From DATMXS01 sp050260275 (GTDB lineage Bacteria; Acidobacteriota; Terriglobia; Bryobacterales; Bryobacteraceae): 24,122 nucleotides of DNA. A program made the position numbers and the translations under genes. Position 1 is the stretch's first letter; each line of letters begins with the position of its first letter. Below are positions 1-7,585 of this stretch, piece after piece. The stretch lies in assembly GCA_050260275.1 (NCBI GenBank), contig JBLNBX010000270.1, forward strand, positions 1 through 24,122, given 5' to 3'. A model generated the notes under the pieces. The model was not told the origin of the DNA. It saw only the letters and a program-made list of their open reading frames with translations, and ran no database searches.

Positions 1-1
1 C

Positions 2-373
2 GACCGCCTGGCCCAGGGACAAATCAACGCCTGCGCGGAGGCCTGCCCGATGGGCGCCACCATGGCCGGCGAGAGGGAAGAGCTGCTGGCCGAAGCCCGG
101 GCGCGGCTCAAGGCCGAGCCGGACACCTACGTTCAGAAGATCTACGGAGAGCACGACGGCGGCGGGACGGGCGTTCTGTATCTGTCTCCGGTGGACTTCG
201 CGAGCCTGGGGTTGCCGGTGAACCTGCCCGCCGAGCCGCTGCCGCTGCTCACAGAACGCGTGCTGGCGAAAATCCCCGCCGTAGTGGCGACTGGCGGATT
301 CATGCTGGCCGGCCTGTGGTGGCTGACGAATCGTAAGGCGGAAGTGGCTAAGGCAGAGGGGGCGGGCCGATGA
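2..373 (+). CDS. hybA: HybA-like 4Fe-4S ferredoxin subunit with C-terminal membrane anchor (5' truncated)
   Basis: Only the last 123 residues are in the window; the frame is open from base 2, so the start lies upstream. The visible part opens with a cysteine pair and proline (C-x3-C-P, in ACAEACPMGATM), the end of a ferredoxin-type 4Fe-4S cluster motif as in HybA/DmsB-class electron-transfer subunits. Near the C-terminus a hydrophobic stretch (AVVATGGFMLAGLWWL) followed by basic residues is a membrane anchor, which HybA has and most soluble ferredoxins lack. In Hyb-type systems this subunit passes electrons between the catalytic periplasmic subunits and the quinone-linked membrane subunit. 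Its stop overlaps the next gene's start (ATGA), implying coupled translation with the HybB-like gene. The catalytic genes would lie upstream and are not visible, so a non-hydrogenase NrfD complex remains possible. Confidence 0.85.
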   Translation, partial: DRLAQGQINACAEACPMGATMAGEREELLAEARARLKAEPDTYVQKIYGEHDGGGTGVLYLSPVDFASLGLPVNLPAEPLPLLTERVLAKIPAVVATGGFMLAGLWWLTNRKAEVAKAEGAGR

Positions 374-1548
374 CCAGGGTGCGTTCGATTTTCTGGCGCG
401 TGGCGGCGCTGGCGATTCTCGCGGCGGGCGCGTACGCGACGTTCGTGCGCTTCACGAGCGGAATCGGAGCGGCCACATACCTCTCGGACCAGTACCCCTG
501 GGGTCTGTGGATCGGCTTCGACATTCTCTGCGGGGTCGGCCTGGCGGCCGGCGGCTTCGCGATAACCACCGCGGTCTACATACTTCATCTCGAAAAACTG
601 CGCCCGATAGTGCGTCCAACGGTGCTCACGGCCTTCCTTGGCTATCTGTTGGTGATCGTGGCGCTGTTGTTCGATCTCGGCCGTCCTTGGAACATCTGGC
701 GTGCAACCGTGTGGTGGAACCCGAACTCGGTGATGTTCGAGGTGGCCTGGTGCGTGATGCTGTACTCCACGGTGCTCGCGCTGGAGTTTTCGCCCGTGGT
801 TTTCGAGCGGCTGAAGATGCGCCCCGCGGTGAAGGTGGTGAAGGCCGCTGTGGTGCCGCTGGTGGCGCTGGGTTTTCTGCTCTCGACGCTGCATCAGTCG
901 TCGCTCGGAAGCCTGTACCTGATCGTGCCCACGAAGCTGCACCCGCTGTGGTACTCGCCGCTGCTTCCGGTGCTGTTCTGGATCTCGGCGGTCGGAACGG
1001 GACTGGCGATGGTGATCTTCGAAAGCGGGCTGAGCGCGCGCGCCTTCGGCCGAGAGCTTGAGTTCGGGCTGCTGCAGGGCATCTCAAAGGTGATGGCGCT
1101 GTTCCTGGGCACGTTCCTGCTGGCGCGGTTCCTCGACCTCGGCATGCGCGGATCGCTCGGCGCGGCGTTCGTTTTCTCGGGGCCCGGCTCGTACGAAGCC
1201 TGGATGTTCTGGCTGGAGGTAGCCTTGACGGCCATCGCTTCGCTGCTGGTGGTCTCGTCGCGCGTGCGCGGAAATCCGCAGGCGCTGTTCGCCTCGTCGG
1301 TGCTGGCGGTTTCGGGCTTTCTGGTCAACCGGCTCAACGTATCGACGACGGGCCTGGATGCGTCTTCGGGGGTTCGATACTTCCCGTCGTGGATGGAGGT
1401 GGCGGTCACGATGAGCATCGTGGTGGTTGGAATAGTCGCGTTCCGGCTGGCGGTGACTCATTTGCCGGTTTTCCACAGCGCCGCGAAGCACGACAATGAA
1501 GAAAAGGAGGATACGACGCCAGCGGTCGCGGCGTATGCGGAACCTTAG
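370..1548 (+). CDS. hybB: HybB/NrfD-family quinone-interacting integral membrane subunit
   Basis: The 392-residue polytopic membrane protein has the NrfD/PsrC fold signature and about ten hydrophobic helices. Segments such as YPWGLWIGFD near the N-terminus, the WNPNSVMFEVAWCV region and LHQSSLGSLYL followed by HPLWYSPLLP closely resemble E. coli HybB, which I recall as also about 392 residues. HybB-type subunits exchange electrons with the menaquinone/ubiquinone pool in the inner membrane and bind no haem, despite the old 'b-type cytochrome' name. It follows the ferredoxin subunit with a 4-nt overlap, and its 3' end overlaps the sensor kinase gene. Confidence in NrfD/HybB membership is high. 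Whether the partner is a group 1 [NiFe] hydrogenase or another NrfD-linked oxidoreductase cannot be decided here. Confidence 0.9.
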   Translation: MTRVRSIFWRVAALAILAAGAYATFVRFTSGIGAATYLSDQYPWGLWIGFDILCGVGLAAGGFAITTAVYILHLEKLRPIVRPTVLTAFLGYLLVIVALLFDLGRPWNIWRATVWWNPNSVMFEVAWCVMLYSTVLALEFSPVVFERLKMRPAVKVVKAAVVPLVALGFLLSTLHQSSLGSLYLIVPTKLHPLWYSPLLPVLFWISAVGTGLAMVIFESGLSARAFGRELEFGLLQGISKVMALFLGTFLLARFLDLGMRGSLGAAFVFSGPGSYEAWMFWLEVALTAIASLLVVSSRVRGNPQALFASSVLAVSGFLVNRLNVSTTGLDASSGVRYFPSWMEVAVTMSIVVVGIVAFRLAVTHLPVFHSAAKHDNEEKEDTTPAVAAYAEP

Positions 1549-3142
1549 CGCGAAGCTTATCCTCGGACTGGCCGCCGTCCTGGCGGGCGCCCTCGCACTG
1601 CTGGGATGGGCAAATCTGAGTGTGCTTCGCGACAACCTGGAGACTACCGTAGTCGGGGCCGAGCGGAGGATGGCCGACCTCATCTTCCGCTCCACCCGCG
1701 ACGGAATGCTGCGCAACGACCGCGAGCAGCAGGTCCAGATCATCCACAACATCGCCGCGCAGCCCGGCGTCAAGAAGATCCGCATCATCTCGAAGACAGG
1801 GCGGATCGAAATCTCATCCGACCCCGCCGAGCGCGGGCGGATGGTGGACAAGAGCGCCGACGGCTGCATCATCTGCCACTCCTCGGCGGAGCCGCTTACC
1901 AAGCCCGAAGGCAAGGATACCGTCCGCATCTACCGTATGGGAGGCGAGCGGGTTATCGGCCTTGTGCAACCCATTGAGAACGAGCCCGCATGCTCAAACG
2001 CCTCCTGCCACGCGCACCCCGCGTCGCAGCGCATTTTGGGTGTGCTCGACGTGGTGTTCTCGCTGAGCGAGGTGGACGCCGCGCTGGAGCATCACGAGCG
2101 CCGGATGCTGGCGCAGGTGGGCATCTCCGCGGTGATCATGCTGGGCTTTGTGGGGCTGCTCGTTTACCTGCTGGTCAGCCGGCCCATCAAGCGCCTGATA
2201 GAGGGCGTCCACCAGTTTGCATCGAAAAACCTCGCCTACCGTTTCGGATTCAAGCGGCGCGACGAGGTGGGCCAACTGGCAGCGGCCTTCGACGACATGG
2301 CGGGCGAACTCGAGCTGCTCAACAAGACGCTCGAAGACCGCATCCGACGCAAGACCAGCGAGCTCGAGCAGGCGCAGGAGAAGCTGATCCACTCGGAGAA
2401 GCTGGCTTCGCTGGGGCAGCTATCGGCGGCCGTCGCGCACGAGATCAACAACCCGCTCGCCGGAATTTACACGTACGCCAAGCTGATTGAGAAGAAGCTC
2501 GCCCCGGGCCAGCCGGTCGCCGAGTGGCTGCAGACGATCCAGCACGAGAGCCGCCGCTGCGGTAGTATCGTGAACAACCTGCTCACGTTTGCCCGGCGGC
2601 AGCACACGGAACTGGCGCCAGCGGACATCGGGACCATCGTGCAGCGCACCGCCAGCGTGGTTCAACACAAGCTGGAGATGAGCTCGATCGCGCTGGAGAT
2701 CGAGGTTGGAGAGCTGCCGCGCGTGATCTGCGACGCGTCGCAGATACAGCAGGTGTTGACGGCGATCATCATAAACGCGGCCGACGCGATCAACGGCGCC
2801 GGCGCGAATAGCAGCGGGAACGGGAAAGTGAAGGTGCGCGCGTCCGTCGTCGAGGGCGGGCGGATGGATATCGCGGTGTCGAACAACGGCCCGCCGATTC
2901 CGAAAGACGTATTGCCGAAGATATTCGAGCCGTTCTTCTCGACCAAGCAGGCGACCTCCGGAGTGGGGCTCGGCCTGGCTGTCGCGTATGGAATCGTGAA
3001 GCGGCACGGCGGAGATATTCAGGTGGAAACAGGCGCGGAGACCACGTTTCATGTGATCCTGCCAATTGGGGATTCCGCCCAGCCGTCCACCGGCAATTTG
3101 GAGAGTGCTGATGTCCGACAAGCTGTCAATACTGATCGTTGA
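1496..3142 (+). CDS. Membrane sensor histidine kinase with two haem-c-like motifs in its periplasmic domain
   Basis: 548 residues. Order: a basic N-terminus; a membrane helix at about 19-39; a periplasmic domain at about 40-206; a second helix at about 208-227; HAMP (229-282); a short coiled coil; HisKA with the phosphoacceptor box AAVAHEINNPL (His315); and HATPase_c with N-box IIINAADAI and glycine box GVGLGLA. The periplasmic domain has CIICH (124-128), a canonical CxxCH haem-c site, and CSNASCH (166-172), a CX4CH spacing known in Desulfovibrio cytochrome c3. It is therefore a candidate haem-bearing redox or gas sensor. The gene overlaps hybB and the response regulator gene, so it forms a two-component pair serving this respiratory operon. 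The start is uncertain: ATG 1496 overlaps hybB by 53 nt, while ATG 1535 (residue 14) gives a cleaner signal anchor. Neither has a well-spaced Shine-Dalgarno sequence. Confidence 0.92.
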   Translation: MKKRRIRRQRSRRMRNLSAKLILGLAAVLAGALALLGWANLSVLRDNLETTVVGAERRMADLIFRSTRDGMLRNDREQQVQIIHNIAAQPGVKKIRIISKTGRIEISSDPAERGRMVDKSADGCIICHSSAEPLTKPEGKDTVRIYRMGGERVIGLVQPIENEPACSNASCHAHPASQRILGVLDVVFSLSEVDAALEHHERRMLAQVGISAVIMLGFVGLLVYLLVSRPIKRLIEGVHQFASKNLAYRFGFKRRDEVGQLAAAFDDMAGELELLNKTLEDRIRRKTSELEQAQEKLIHSEKLASLGQLSAAVAHEINNPLAGIYTYAKLIEKKLAPGQPVAEWLQTIQHESRRCGSIVNNLLTFARRQHTELAPADIGTIVQRTASVVQHKLEMSSIALEIEVGELPRVICDASQIQQVLTAIIINAADAINGAGANSSGNGKVKVRASVVEGGRMDIAVSNNGPPIPKDVLPKIFEPFFSTKQATSGVGLGLAVAYGIVKRHGGDIQVETGAETTFHVILPIGDSAQPSTGNLESADVRQAVNTDR

Positions 3143-4469
3143 TGACGAGCAGGTCGTGCGCGACTCGCTCGTCCATTGGTTCACCGAGGAGGGCTACGAC
3201 GTGGACTCGTCCGACAACGCGTCGGACGCGCTCTCGAAGCTCGCCGCGCGCGAACTCGACCTGGTGATCGCGGACATCCGGATGCCGGGCATGGACGGCA
3301 TAGAGCTCCTAGAGAAGATACGCTCCGAACAGCTCGACACGAGCGTGATCATAATGACCGGCTACGCTTCCGTCGAGACGGCGGTGCGCGCGCTCAAGCA
3401 CGGCGCGTTCGATTACATCACGAAGCCGTTCGACCCGGACGATCTCTCGGTAGTGGTGCGGAACGCGCTGGAGCAGCACCGGCTGAAGCGCGAGAATCGC
3501 ATGCTGCGGCAGCAACTGGTGGACAACAGCCAGGGCCTGGGCGAGCTCATCGGCCAGAGCGAGGCCATGCACAAAGTCCGCGAGCAGATCGAGACCGTGG
3601 CGGGCGTGGATTCCACGGTGCTCATCGAGGGCGAGAGCGGCACGGGCAAGGAACTGGTGGCGCGCGCGATTCACCGGCTCAGCCCCCGGCGGTACAACCC
3701 GATGGTGGTTGTGCACTGCGGCGCGCTGACGGAGACGCTGATCGAAAGCGAGCTGTTCGGGCACGAGAAAGGCGCGTTCACCGGAGCGCAGTACCGCAAG
3801 AAGGGCAAGTTCGAGGCGGCCATGGGCGGCACGGTCTTTCTGGACGAGATTGCCGACATCAGCCTCAAGACGCAAACCGACCTTCTGCGCGTGCTCCAGG
3901 AGCGCGAGATAGTGCGCGTGGGCGGCACGCAGCCGATTCACGTCGATTTTCGCGTCATCGCCGCCACGAACCGCACTTTGGCCGACCTGGTGAAGGAGGG
4001 GCGGTTCCGGTCCGACCTGTACTACCGCCTGAACGTCTTCACGATTCATCTGCCGCCGCTTCGCGACCGCCACGGCGACGTGCCGCTGCTGGCGACGTAC
4101 TTCCTCGACAAGTACTCACGGCAGATGAACCGCAAGTTCACCGGCTTCGACCGGGCCGCGATGGACACTCTAATTGCGCACAACTGGCCAGGCAACGTTC
4201 GCGAGCTGGAGAACATAGTCGAGCGCGCGGTCGTCGTGGGGCACGAGCCGCTGGTGCGTGCGCACGACCTTGCGGTCACGCGTCCGGCGTCGGGTCCCGA
4301 GGATCTTACCATCGACACACTCGAGCGCAAGCACATCATTCGCGTGCTCGAGGATTTTGCCTGGAATCAAACCCAGGCGGCCAAGGCCCTTGGCATCGAT
4401 CGCGTGACGCTGTATCACAAGATCCGGCGGTACGGCCTGAAGCCTCCGGCCAAAGCGGCCAAAGTGTAG
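3111..4469 (+). CDS. Sigma54-dependent NtrC-family response regulator
   Basis: 452 residues from ATG 3111, chosen because GGAGAG lies about 5 nt upstream and the receiver domain begins at once; a longer TTG start at 3066 adds unconserved residues. The receiver domain (about 1-120) has acidic residues D11/D12, phosphoacceptor D55 in IADIRMPGMDG, and K105. A sigma54-interaction AAA+ domain follows: Walker A GESGTGKE (174-181), the GAFTGA loop (221-226) that contacts sigma54, Walker B TVFLDE (241-246), and the R-finger region. A Fis-type helix-turn-helix (NQTQAAKALGIDRVTLYHKIRRYG) ends the protein. It should activate sigma54 promoters when phosphorylated by the haem-motif kinase, whose gene it overlaps by 32 nt. 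HoxA/HydG-type regulators of hydrogenase operons have this architecture, but its targets are not shown. Confidence 0.95.
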   Translation: MSDKLSILIVDDEQVVRDSLVHWFTEEGYDVDSSDNASDALSKLAARELDLVIADIRMPGMDGIELLEKIRSEQLDTSVIIMTGYASVETAVRALKHGAFDYITKPFDPDDLSVVVRNALEQHRLKRENRMLRQQLVDNSQGLGELIGQSEAMHKVREQIETVAGVDSTVLIEGESGTGKELVARAIHRLSPRRYNPMVVVHCGALTETLIESELFGHEKGAFTGAQYRKKGKFEAAMGGTVFLDEIADISLKTQTDLLRVLQEREIVRVGGTQPIHVDFRVIAATNRTLADLVKEGRFRSDLYYRLNVFTIHLPPLRDRHGDVPLLATYFLDKYSRQMNRKFTGFDRAAMDTLIAHNWPGNVRELENIVERAVVVGHEPLVRAHDLAVTRPASGPEDLTIDTLERKHIIRVLEDFAWNQTQAAKALGIDRVTLYHKIRRYGLKPPAKAAKV

Positions 4470-4484
4470 CCGGGCGGCGGAGAA

Positions 4485-5030
4485 GTGGCAGGCAACAGCG
4501 GCCCCGTTCTTGTCCCCGTAGGCGACTTCCCGGAGGACCTGCTCGAGAAGCTGTCGCGGCGCGCAAAGATGCCGGTCTCGCGGCCTTTCATCGATCTGGC
4601 GCCGGCGTGGAACCCTGCGAGGAGGCAGTACGATTCGTCGTGCCTGCTAGCGGAGCTGAAGCGCGCGCATCCGGGCGAGGTAGTCGGGGCGGCTGCCGTC
4701 GACCTGTTCGTGCCCGTGCTGACCTTCGTTTTCGGCGAGGCCGAGATGCCGGGGCGCGCCGCCATCTTTTCCATTCACCGCCTGCGCGAGGAGTTTTACG
4801 GACTTCCAAGGAACCCGGCGCTGCTGGAATCGCGGGCGATACGCGAGCTGTGGCACGAGTACGGGCACACGCAGGGGCTGGCGCACTGCGAGGACTGGTC
4901 CTGTGTGATGACCTCTTCGCACTCCGTCACTCAGGTGGACCTCAAGAGCGAGCACTTCTGCGCGGCGTGCGCGGCGCGGCTCCGGATCGCGGGCGCGCGG
5001 AAGCGGCTTGAGCGGGCGAAGACCGGTTAG
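4485..5030 (+). CDS. amzA: Archaemetzincin, zinc metalloprotease of family M54
   Basis: 181 residues from a GTG codon 15 nt after the regulator gene. The zinc motif HEYGHTQGLAHC is followed by x4-C-x-M and later a CAAC pair, matching the archaemetzincin signature (HExxHxxGxxH plus four cysteines binding a second zinc). Only the spacing between Met and the last Cys pair differs, about 16 residues against the usual 17. The N-terminus (VLVPVGDFPEDLLEKL) resembles archaeal AmzA starts and supports the GTG start, although the GGAG just before it is too close to be ideal. There is no signal peptide, so it should be cytosolic. The natural substrate of the family is unknown. The last codons lie inside a 29-bp sequence repeated 550 bp downstream, so the present C-terminus may be secondary. 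Confidence 0.9.
   Translation: MAGNSGPVLVPVGDFPEDLLEKLSRRAKMPVSRPFIDLAPAWNPARRQYDSSCLLAELKRAHPGEVVGAAAVDLFVPVLTFVFGEAEMPGRAAIFSIHRLREEFYGLPRNPALLESRAIRELWHEYGHTQGLAHCEDWSCVMTSSHSVTQVDLKSEHFCAACAARLRIAGARKRLERAKTG
4990..5018 (+). repeat. 29-bp perfect direct repeat, copy 1 (inside the archaemetzincin 3' end)
   Basis: The 29 bases beginning CGGGCGCGCGGAAGCGGCTT recur exactly at 5540-5568. This copy encodes the residues ARKRLERA near the archaemetzincin C-terminus and is followed by codons for KTG and a stop. Confidence 0.95.
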
Positions 5031-5114
5031 TCACTTGGCGCAAGAACGCGTGCAGTGACTTGCCGGGGCTCAGCCTTTCGCCCCTCCGCGGCTTTATCTC
5101 AGATACGCGAGATC

Positions 5115-5257
5115 CCCACGGCTTGCGCCGTGGGCTACTATCTGCCGCCCCGGCCGGGGCTTAAAACCGCAGGTTAAGCCCAGCAGTGCGAAAGAGGATA
5201 GCCCATGGCGCAAGCCATGGGAAAGCCCAGCCATTGCAGCCAGCCCCTGCAAGGGGC
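5115..5257. repeat. Cluster of four short perfect palindromes (REP-like)
   Basis: Four stem-loops are readable. 5115-5134 has the 8-bp stem CCCACGGC/GCCGTGGG with loop TTGC. 5147-5160 is the perfect palindrome GCCCCGGCCGGGGC. 5202-5221 has the 8-bp stem CCCATGGC/GCCATGGG with loop GCAA. 5243-5257 has the stem GCCCCT/AGGGGC with loop GCA. The first and third are inverted versions of one unit: the first read on the minus strand also carries a GCAA (GNRA-type) loop and differs at one stem pair. Such alternating units resemble dispersed non-coding repeats of acidobacterial and planctomycete genomes (recall, not searched). Confidence 0.75.
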
Positions 5258-5539
5258 GTAAGAACGTCTCAGCTCAAGTGCGGGCCAAGGCCTTTCGACC
5301 CTCGTCCGGGGGCGCCGTGGCCACTTAGTGTCGCCCCTGTTAGGGCCGGAAAGTACGTCGGTTACCCGTTGACAATATTCGCCCGCATCAGAACAGCTCG
5401 CCCGGAGGCCTGCGCCGATGAAGGTCGCTGTGTCGCGAGCCGGGCGTTGGTGGTGTGGTTCGCGGCCTGCAGCGACCGCCTCGGGTCGGTTCCTCACGCC
5501 TTGGGCCGAGCCGCCACCGTTGGGCGACCTCCTGCGGTT

Positions 5540-5568
5540 CGGGCGCGCGGAAGCGGCTTGAGCGGGCG
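5540..5568 (+). repeat. 29-bp perfect direct repeat, copy 2 (before the CRP/FNR gene)
   Basis: Identical to 4990-5018. Read in the same codon phase as the archaemetzincin end, it gives GARKRLERA and then LDVR and a TAA stop, that is, an alternative C-terminus for that protein. It ends only 17 bp before the TTG proposed as start of the next gene. Confidence 0.95.
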
Positions 5569-5585
5569 CTGGACGTCCGGTAAGA

Positions 5586-6275
5586 TTGGGAAGCTTGAAC
5601 GGCTCCAAACTCGCTACCTTTCAGCAGATTCCATTGTTCGCCGGGCTAAGCGCCGGCGAGGCGCAGGCGCTGGCCGACCGCGCCGTGGAGAAACGCTTCC
5701 CGGCGGGAGCGGTCCTGTTCCACCAGGGCGACCCGTGCACGGGCATCTACCTCCTCGGCAGCGGAAGCGTGAAGATCTTCAAGACCTCGTCCTCCGGACG
5801 GGAGATCATGCTGGCGATCGAGACGGCTCCATCGAGCGTGGCGGAGGTGCCGCTGTTCGACGGCGGCCCGTTTCCGGCGACGGTGAGCGCGATCGACGAT
5901 GTGACGGCCTACATCGTAAGCAAGCAGGACTTCCGGCAGGTCTGCCTGCAGAACCCGGAACTGAGTCTCAAGCTGCTGGCGGTAGTTGGGCGCCGGCTCC
6001 GGCAACTGGTGGGCGTTGTGGAGAGCCTCACCTTCGGAAGCGTGCGGCAGCGGCTGGCGCGGGCTCTGCTCGAGTTCAGGATGGATGCGGGCGCGGACAC
6101 GTTCACTCTGCCGGTGACGCACGAGGAGTTGGCGCTCCGCCTCGGCACGGTGCGCGAGGTGGTGTCGCGAAACCTGAGCCGGTTCCAGTCCGAGGGGCTG
6201 CTGCGGCTGCAGAGGCGCGAGGTGACGCTGCTCGACCGCGCGGGGCTGGAGCGCGAGGCTGAGACGGAGCTGTAG
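5586..6275 (+). CDS. CRP/FNR-family transcriptional regulator
   Basis: About 229 residues. The N-terminal half is a cyclic-nucleotide-binding-type beta barrel (IPLFAGLSAGEAQAL, AVLFHQGDPCTGIYLLGSGSVKI), followed by a dimerisation helix and a winged helix-turn-helix with VTHEELALRLGTVREVVSRNLSRF; the E-VSR core is the FNR-class recognition helix. It lacks the N-terminal cysteine cluster of oxygen-sensing FNR, and only two scattered cysteines are visible, so a 4Fe-4S sensor is unlikely. The barrel has AETAPSS-like rather than clear cAMP-binding residues, so the ligand is unknown. The start is doubtful: TTG at 5586 or TTG at 5595 both fit, with weak ribosome binding sites, and the upstream DNA looks rearranged by the 29-bp repeat. 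It follows a hydrogenase-type operon but is separated from it by the repeat spacer. Confidence 0.88.
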   Translation: MGSLNGSKLATFQQIPLFAGLSAGEAQALADRAVEKRFPAGAVLFHQGDPCTGIYLLGSGSVKIFKTSSSGREIMLAIETAPSSVAEVPLFDGGPFPATVSAIDDVTAYIVSKQDFRQVCLQNPELSLKLLAVVGRRLRQLVGVVESLTFGSVRQRLARALLEFRMDAGADTFTLPVTHEELALRLGTVREVVSRNLSRFQSEGLLRLQRREVTLLDRAGLEREAETEL

Positions 6276-6414
6276 CGCTCCGGGCGATTTTCGGCACAAC
6301 TCAAGCGTCTGCCGCGAGTCGCGGTGCGCCAGTGTTTGTTTCCGTCAGGTTAGTCTTGCAAGAGCGCCGCGTCGGCTGCAGTGGGCCGGCGTGGCGCTCG
6401 AACAGAACTCGGAA

Positions 6415-6430
6415 GCGGGCTTCCGCCCGC
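6415..6430. terminator. Possible hairpin terminator between convergent genes
   Basis: GCGGGC-TTCC-GCCCGC forms a 6-bp stem in the 163-bp gap between the CRP/FNR gene (+) and the DUF362 gene (-). There is no T-run on either side, so it is at best a weak or Rho-assisted stop. Nothing else was seen in the gap. Confidence 0.3.
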
Positions 6431-6438
6431 GCGCCCCG

Positions 6439-7578
6439 CTAGGGCTGAGGCGGCCTGCGCCGTATGTTGCGCGGTATATCGCTCCGGATGCCCCGCGGGC
6501 CGATCCAGGAGCCGTCATCAACCTCCAGCGGGCCGATCCACTGCATCTGCCTGTCTATGTCCGACGCCAGCCGGTACTTCTTCTGCACCGAGGCGATCTT
6601 CGCGCCGCGGATGTCGATCTTCTCCATCTTGGTGTTGCCCAATCCAAGGATGCCGCAGTACTGCATGTAGCCCACCCATTCGGGGTTGACGCCCATGCAC
6701 TCGACACCAACGCGGTCTGCGGCGACGAAATCAGTGGAAGCTATGGCCAGCCGTGAATCCACCGGGGTGCCCATGGCCGGGCCGTTGCCTTCCATGCCTT
6801 CGAAGCCGTCGATAACCGACAAGCTCCAGTACGGGGCCATCGATTGGGCCGTGACCAGCATGTTGTAGTGGACCAGGTGGAAGCCTGCGTGGTAGGAGAC
6901 CTTGTGGTTGAAGCTCTCCGCCGCGCCCCGGGGCGAGTGCAAGGGAGCGCCGAGGATCATGTTCTTGAGGCCCAGGGTGACCACGGCATAGTTGTGCGAT
7001 TTCAGCAGAGAGCAGCCAATGATGTACGCGTCCGGATCGAACAGCCGGGCGGCAAGCCGCACGGGTACGACGTGAGCATCCTGGTCGAGCAGCGCCTGGT
7101 TGACGTACTTGCCTTCCTGGTTGAAGTCGACCAGCTCGATCTCGTGGGACTTGTACTCTTTCGGCAGGTCCGTGTAGCGGAAGTTGCGGAAGCCGGTAAA
7201 CGTGTCGCCGGCCGAGGACTCCCCGATAGTGATCGGGCCTTTGAACCGCGGCGCCAGGTAGTCGAGAATTCCCCGCAGCGCATCGACGTGTGTACACGCG
7301 AGCTGGTTGACGACGGCGACGTCGTTCGGCTTGATGAGGACGCGCTTCTTTGTTTTCAGCTTGGGACGGATCTCGTCGTCGATGGCCAGCAGGGCCTCGT
7401 AGACGTTCTTGCGGCGGTCGTCGCCGGATACCAGCGCCACAGTGGAGCGTGGCTCGTACTCTTTCACCGGCAGCGAGGCGACGGGAATAGCCGGGGTTTG
7501 GCCTCGCATTGCCGCCACCGTTGCCAGGGCGCCGGCGCCCGTCGAGAGAAAATGACGTCGCGAGAAGTATAGCGGCAC
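6439..7578 (-). CDS. Tat-exported DUF362 domain protein
   Basis: 379 residues from a GTG codon at 7578, chosen over an upstream in-frame start because AGGAG (7590-7586) sits 7 nt before it and a clean Tat signal then begins at once: SRRHFL at residues 6-11, a hydrophobic stretch STGAGALATVAAM, and probable cleavage near residue 25. The mature part matches the DUF362 family as I recall it: KKRVLIKPNDV near the start, GCSLLKSHNYAVVTLGLKNMILG in the middle, then IDGFEGMEGNGPAMGTPVDSRLAIASTDFVAADRVGVECMG. DUF362 proteins are widespread; no reaction is established, and the ferredoxin cysteines found in some members are absent. The Tat signal implies folding, possibly with a cofactor, before export. 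It stands alone; the next - strand gene is 167 bp upstream. Confidence 0.85.
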   Translation of the reverse strand: MPLYFSRRHFLSTGAGALATVAAMRGQTPAIPVASLPVKEYEPRSTVALVSGDDRRKNVYEALLAIDDEIRPKLKTKKRVLIKPNDVAVVNQLACTHVDALRGILDYLAPRFKGPITIGESSAGDTFTGFRNFRYTDLPKEYKSHEIELVDFNQEGKYVNQALLDQDAHVVPVRLAARLFDPDAYIIGCSLLKSHNYAVVTLGLKNMILGAPLHSPRGAAESFNHKVSYHAGFHLVHYNMLVTAQSMAPYWSLSVIDGFEGMEGNGPAMGTPVDSRLAIASTDFVAADRVGVECMGVNPEWVGYMQYCGILGLGNTKMEKIDIRGAKIASVQKKYRLASDIDRQMQWIGPLEVDDGSWIGPRGIRSDIPRNIRRRPPQP

Positions 7579-7585
7579 AGCAGTT

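Larger units (their letters stand above)
5031..5585. other. Gene-free spacer of palindromic repeats between amzA and the CRP/FNR gene
   Basis: No convincing coding frame was found in these 555 bases; open frames on both strands have no recognisable domains and run through the palindromes. The first half holds hairpins separated by short GCCCC/GGGGC blocks. The second half (about 5260-5540) is GC-rich with no clear structure except a TTGACA at 5369-5374 that lacks a matching -10 box. The spacer is bracketed by the 29-bp direct repeats. It looks like an inserted or duplicated non-coding element, possibly a dispersed REP-like family. Confidence 0.6.

Noticed and set aside
3176..5011. A 611-codon open frame on the + strand overlapping the regulator and archaemetzincin genes
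   Set aside because: It is out of frame with both well-supported genes, is dominated by Arg, Gly and Ala, and has no domain; a GC-rich shadow.
5369..5397. TTGACA as a -35 box for the CRP/FNR gene
   Set aside because: The expected -10 position reads AACAGC, with no acceptable alternative at 16-18 bp spacing.
5186..6262. A 358-codon + strand frame running from the palindromic spacer into the CRP/FNR gene
   Set aside because: It overlaps the regulator out of frame and starts inside a hairpin; composition is that of non-coding repeat DNA.
6290..6305. A CGGCAC-N5-AAGC match to a sigma54 promoter
   Set aside because: It lies between convergent genes with nothing downstream on that strand and misses three consensus bases.
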